64,000 nt of DNA, taken from positions 620,001 to 684,000 of the forward strand of contig CAVYXQ010000007.1 in assembly GCA_963772555.1 (NCBI GenBank). Direction: 5' to 3'. The notes below the pieces were generated by a model that made no database searches, was not told the origin of the DNA, and saw only the letters and a program-made list of their open reading frames with translations. This document shows, in pieces, positions 61,935-64,000 of the stretch (within the stretch, counting starts at the first letter, position 1; each line of letters starts with the position of its first letter). Position numbers and translations under genes: made by a program. The DNA comes from Roseiarcus sp963772555 (lineage in GTDB: Bacteria > Pseudomonadota > Alphaproteobacteria > Rhizobiales > Beijerinckiaceae).

Positions 61935-63500
61935 GTGACCAGTGTCTCGGCCGCTGCGCCCAAAACCAGTCGTTCGAGCGCGGTGCTAAGTTTGCTGCAT
62001 ATCAGCAAGACTTTCCCCGGCGTTCAGGCAGTGGCCGACGTCGACCTGATGGTGCGCTCGGGCGAAATCGTCGGAGTGGTCGGCGAAAACGGCGCCGGCA
62101 AATCGACGCTGATGAAAATCGTCTCCGGCGTCTACCCCGCCGGATCCTATGAGGGCGAAATCGCCATCGAGGATGTTCCGCGCCGATTCCGCAATGTTCG
62201 CGATTCTGAGGATGCGGGCGTGGTTCTTGTTCCGCAGGAGCTTTACGTCGCGCTTGGACTGAGCGTAGCCGAGAACATGTTCATGAACCGGCTGCCGGGC
62301 CGTTTCGGCTTCTTCAACAGTGAGAAGCTTCATGAAACAACGCGGGAGTGGCTGCGCTTTTTCGACATAGAGGTAAAGCCGGAGGCGCCTGCCGGCGTGC
62401 TCAGCCCTTCCGAACAGCGGCTCGTCATGATCGCCTCCGCGCTGTCGAAGTCAGCCAAGCTTCTCATCCTCGACGAGCCCACCGCCGCCCTTACCGAGTT
62501 TGAGGCCAGACGGCTCTACGCGCATATCCGCCAAGTCTGCGCCAAGGGCGTAGGCTGTCTCTACATATCTCATCGGCTTGATGAAATCGATCAGATTGCC
62601 GATCGGGTGATCGTCATGCGCAACGGCCGGGTCGCAGCGCAATTCGACAGTGCGAAGGGCAGGAACCGCGATATCGTTCGCGCCATGATCGGCCGCGATC
62701 CCGAAGCGGCGCCTCCGCGAAAATACGACGCGAACGCCAAGCCGATCCTGACAATTCAAAATCTCACCCTGCGCGACGCGCACGATCCGACAAGGGTTAG
62801 GGTTGACGGATTGAGCTTCACTTTGCGCCAGGGGGAGATACTCGGCCTTTTCGGCCTGGTCGGCGCCGGGCGAACCGAGCTTGCACAGGCGATTTTTGGC
62901 GTGTGGCCGGGGTTGGTCGAGGGCTCGGTGCAAATCGAAGGAAGAGGGCGTCCAGGTTCTCCGCGCGAGGCGATCAGCGCGGGTATCGGTATGCTGACCG
63001 AAAACCGCAAGCGGACGGGACTCATGGAGGGCCAAAGCGTAACCTTCAACATGAGCGCCGCGAGCATCGACGCCGTATGCGGCGTGTTGTTCGTCGACGA
63101 CCGCAAGGAGGCCGGCCGCAACCGGGAAATGGTCCGTTCCCTGGATGTGCGGCCGGGCAACCTGGCCGCTCCCATCGAATCCCTGAGCGGCGGAAACCAG
63201 CAGAAGGTGCTGCTCGCTCGCTGGCTGACGACGAACCCTCGGGTCTTGATCCTCGATGAGCCGACGCTTGGCGTCGACATCGGCGCGCGTTTCGAGCTTT
63301 ATCGGCTCATTCGTCGCCTCGCCGACGAAGGCCACGCTGTGCTGATGATCTCCAGCGACCTGAACGAAGTGATGGATGAGGCTGATCGCGTCCTGACCAT
63401 GTACAAGGGACGGATCACCGGCGAATTCGAGCATGGCGCGTCGCGCGTCGAGATCATGGCGGCGGCTGCCGGGGATAGCCAAAATGATGCGTGGCGCTGA
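61935..63500 (+). CDS. xylG: Xylose-type sugar ABC transporter ATP-binding protein
   Basis: A 521-residue duplicated ATPase. First half: Walker A GENGAGKST, signature LSPSEQRLV (altered from LSGGQ), Walker B LLILDEPTAALT, H-loop YISHRLDE. Second half: degenerate Walker A GLVGAGRTE, complete signature LSGGNQQKV, Walker B LILDEPTLGVD. This asymmetry is normal for RbsA/XylG ATPases. Start GTG 61935; ends 17 bases inside the xylH start. Confidence 0.93.
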   Translation: MTSVSAAAPKTSRSSAVLSLLHISKTFPGVQAVADVDLMVRSGEIVGVVGENGAGKSTLMKIVSGVYPAGSYEGEIAIEDVPRRFRNVRDSEDAGVVLVPQELYVALGLSVAENMFMNRLPGRFGFFNSEKLHETTREWLRFFDIEVKPEAPAGVLSPSEQRLVMIASALSKSAKLLILDEPTAALTEFEARRLYAHIRQVCAKGVGCLYISHRLDEIDQIADRVIVMRNGRVAAQFDSAKGRNRDIVRAMIGRDPEAAPPRKYDANAKPILTIQNLTLRDAHDPTRVRVDGLSFTLRQGEILGLFGLVGAGRTELAQAIFGVWPGLVEGSVQIEGRGRPGSPREAISAGIGMLTENRKRTGLMEGQSVTFNMSAASIDAVCGVLFVDDRKEAGRNREMVRSLDVRPGNLAAPIESLSGGNQQKVLLARWLTTNPRVLILDEPTLGVDIGARFELYRLIRRLADEGHAVLMISSDLNEVMDEADRVLTMYKGRITGEFEHGASRVEIMAAAAGDSQNDAWR

Positions 63501-64000
63501 GAACTCGCGACCGTGGCCGATACTTCCGCGGGTTCGAGCCGTATCGGCGATGCGGCGGATTGCGGGTGGACGCCTGGCCGCCATGTTTTTGGTGCTTGCG
63601 CTGCTGGCGATATATTTCCATGTCGCGACGCACGGCATTTTCTTCAGCCCGCGCAATCTCTCACTGCTCTTCCGCCAAGGTTCGATCGCGGCCGTAGTGG
63701 CGTCAGGCGTCTCGATCTTGATCATCATGGGCGAGATTGATCTTTCGATCGGAAGCGCCGTCTATTTATGCAGCGTCATCGCTGCTTCGCTTCAGGCCAA
63801 CCTTGGGGTGGCTACGCTGCCGACCGTCATTATCACTGTCCTCGCGGGCGTGCTGATGGCTGCGTGGCAGGGCTTCTGGGTGGTGATGGTCGCCGTACCG
63901 TCCTTCGTCGTGACGTTGTCGGGGCTGCTCGCATTCCGTGGCATCGGATTATACGTCAGCGACGCGCGCACCATTGCCCCCGTCTCGAAATCCTTCAGCT
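63484..64000 (+). CDS. xylH: Xylose-type sugar ABC transporter permease, partial
   Basis: The 5' part of the membrane subunit, cut by the window end. ATG 63484 (or 63487) overlaps the xylG stop. About 172 codons are visible, with several hydrophobic helices (AAMFLVLALLAIYFHVA, the GVSILIIMGEIDLSIGSAVY segment typical of RbsC/XylH permeases, PTVIITVLAGVLMAAW). The rest lies beyond 64000. Confidence 0.9.
   Translation, partial: MMRGAENSRPWPILPRVRAVSAMRRIAGGRLAAMFLVLALLAIYFHVATHGIFFSPRNLSLLFRQGSIAAVVASGVSILIIMGEIDLSIGSAVYLCSVIAASLQANLGVATLPTVIITVLAGVLMAAWQGFWVVMVAVPSFVVTLSGLLAFRGIGLYVSDARTIAPVSKSFS

Overview
The window is 64 kb of high-G+C alphaproteobacterial chromosome. The core gene order (frr-uppS-cdsA-dxr-rseP-bamA-lpxD-fabZ-lpxA-lpxI-lpxB next to gltA, a long rpsB with a C-terminal extension, ATP12, lolA-xth) points to the order Hyphomicrobiales (Rhizobiales), perhaps the Beijerinckiaceae/Methylocystaceae side. 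That placement is an inference from gene content; the genus cannot be read from the sequence. I see no rRNA or tRNA gene, no CRISPR array and no insertion sequence.

Layout. 0-6.9 kb: FAH-family hydrolase and a frameshifted cyclase, cytochrome b561, cysE, a tandem DUF3126 protein, HEAT-repeat and PAS proteins, and a rhomboid protease. 6.9-10.6 kb: periplasmic glucan genes opgG-opgH on the minus strand. 10.9-20.5 kb: glmU and glmS, separated by an accessory block with two small genes, an A+T-rich luxR-luxI quorum-sensing pair and a five-gene copper cluster (DUF2946 protein, outer-membrane-like protein, copC, PCuAC chaperone, copD). 20.5-33.9 kb: translation, isoprenoid, phospholipid, outer-membrane assembly and lipid A genes in one tightly packed plus-strand run. 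34-38.5 kb: gltA and a NitT/TauT-type ABC transporter with a fused double permease. 38.9-41.8 kb: rpsB-tsf-pyrH, detached from its usual partner frr.

41.8-50.7 kb: a 34-codon minus-strand microgene under an apparent LexA operator, a SAM/adenylate cyclase/ATPase protein, an SDR-GST pair, a frameshifted RluC-type synthase with ATP12, an SbmA/YddA-like transporter with a ruined ATPase domain, and a tiny secreted repeat protein. 50.8-58.1 kb: HNH nuclease, response regulator-cNMP-binding protein-zincin operon, xth with a penicillin acylase homologue, and lolA. 58.2-60.5 kb: divergent class III aminotransferase and BKACE-type enzyme. 60.8-64 kb: a xylose-type ABC importer (xylF, xylG, start of xylH) that runs off the end.

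How the genes work together: the central block couples ribosome recycling and isoprenoid-lipid synthesis to outer-membrane assembly and lipid A; the opg and glm genes supply periplasmic glucans and amino sugars; the copper cluster and luxR-luxI look like an accessory insertion. Four otherwise conserved genes carry single frame switches (near 1190, 8900-9000, 47030-47090 and 52085), so base-level sequence error has to be considered for each. The observation I rate most interesting is the LexA-box microgene at 41924-42084.
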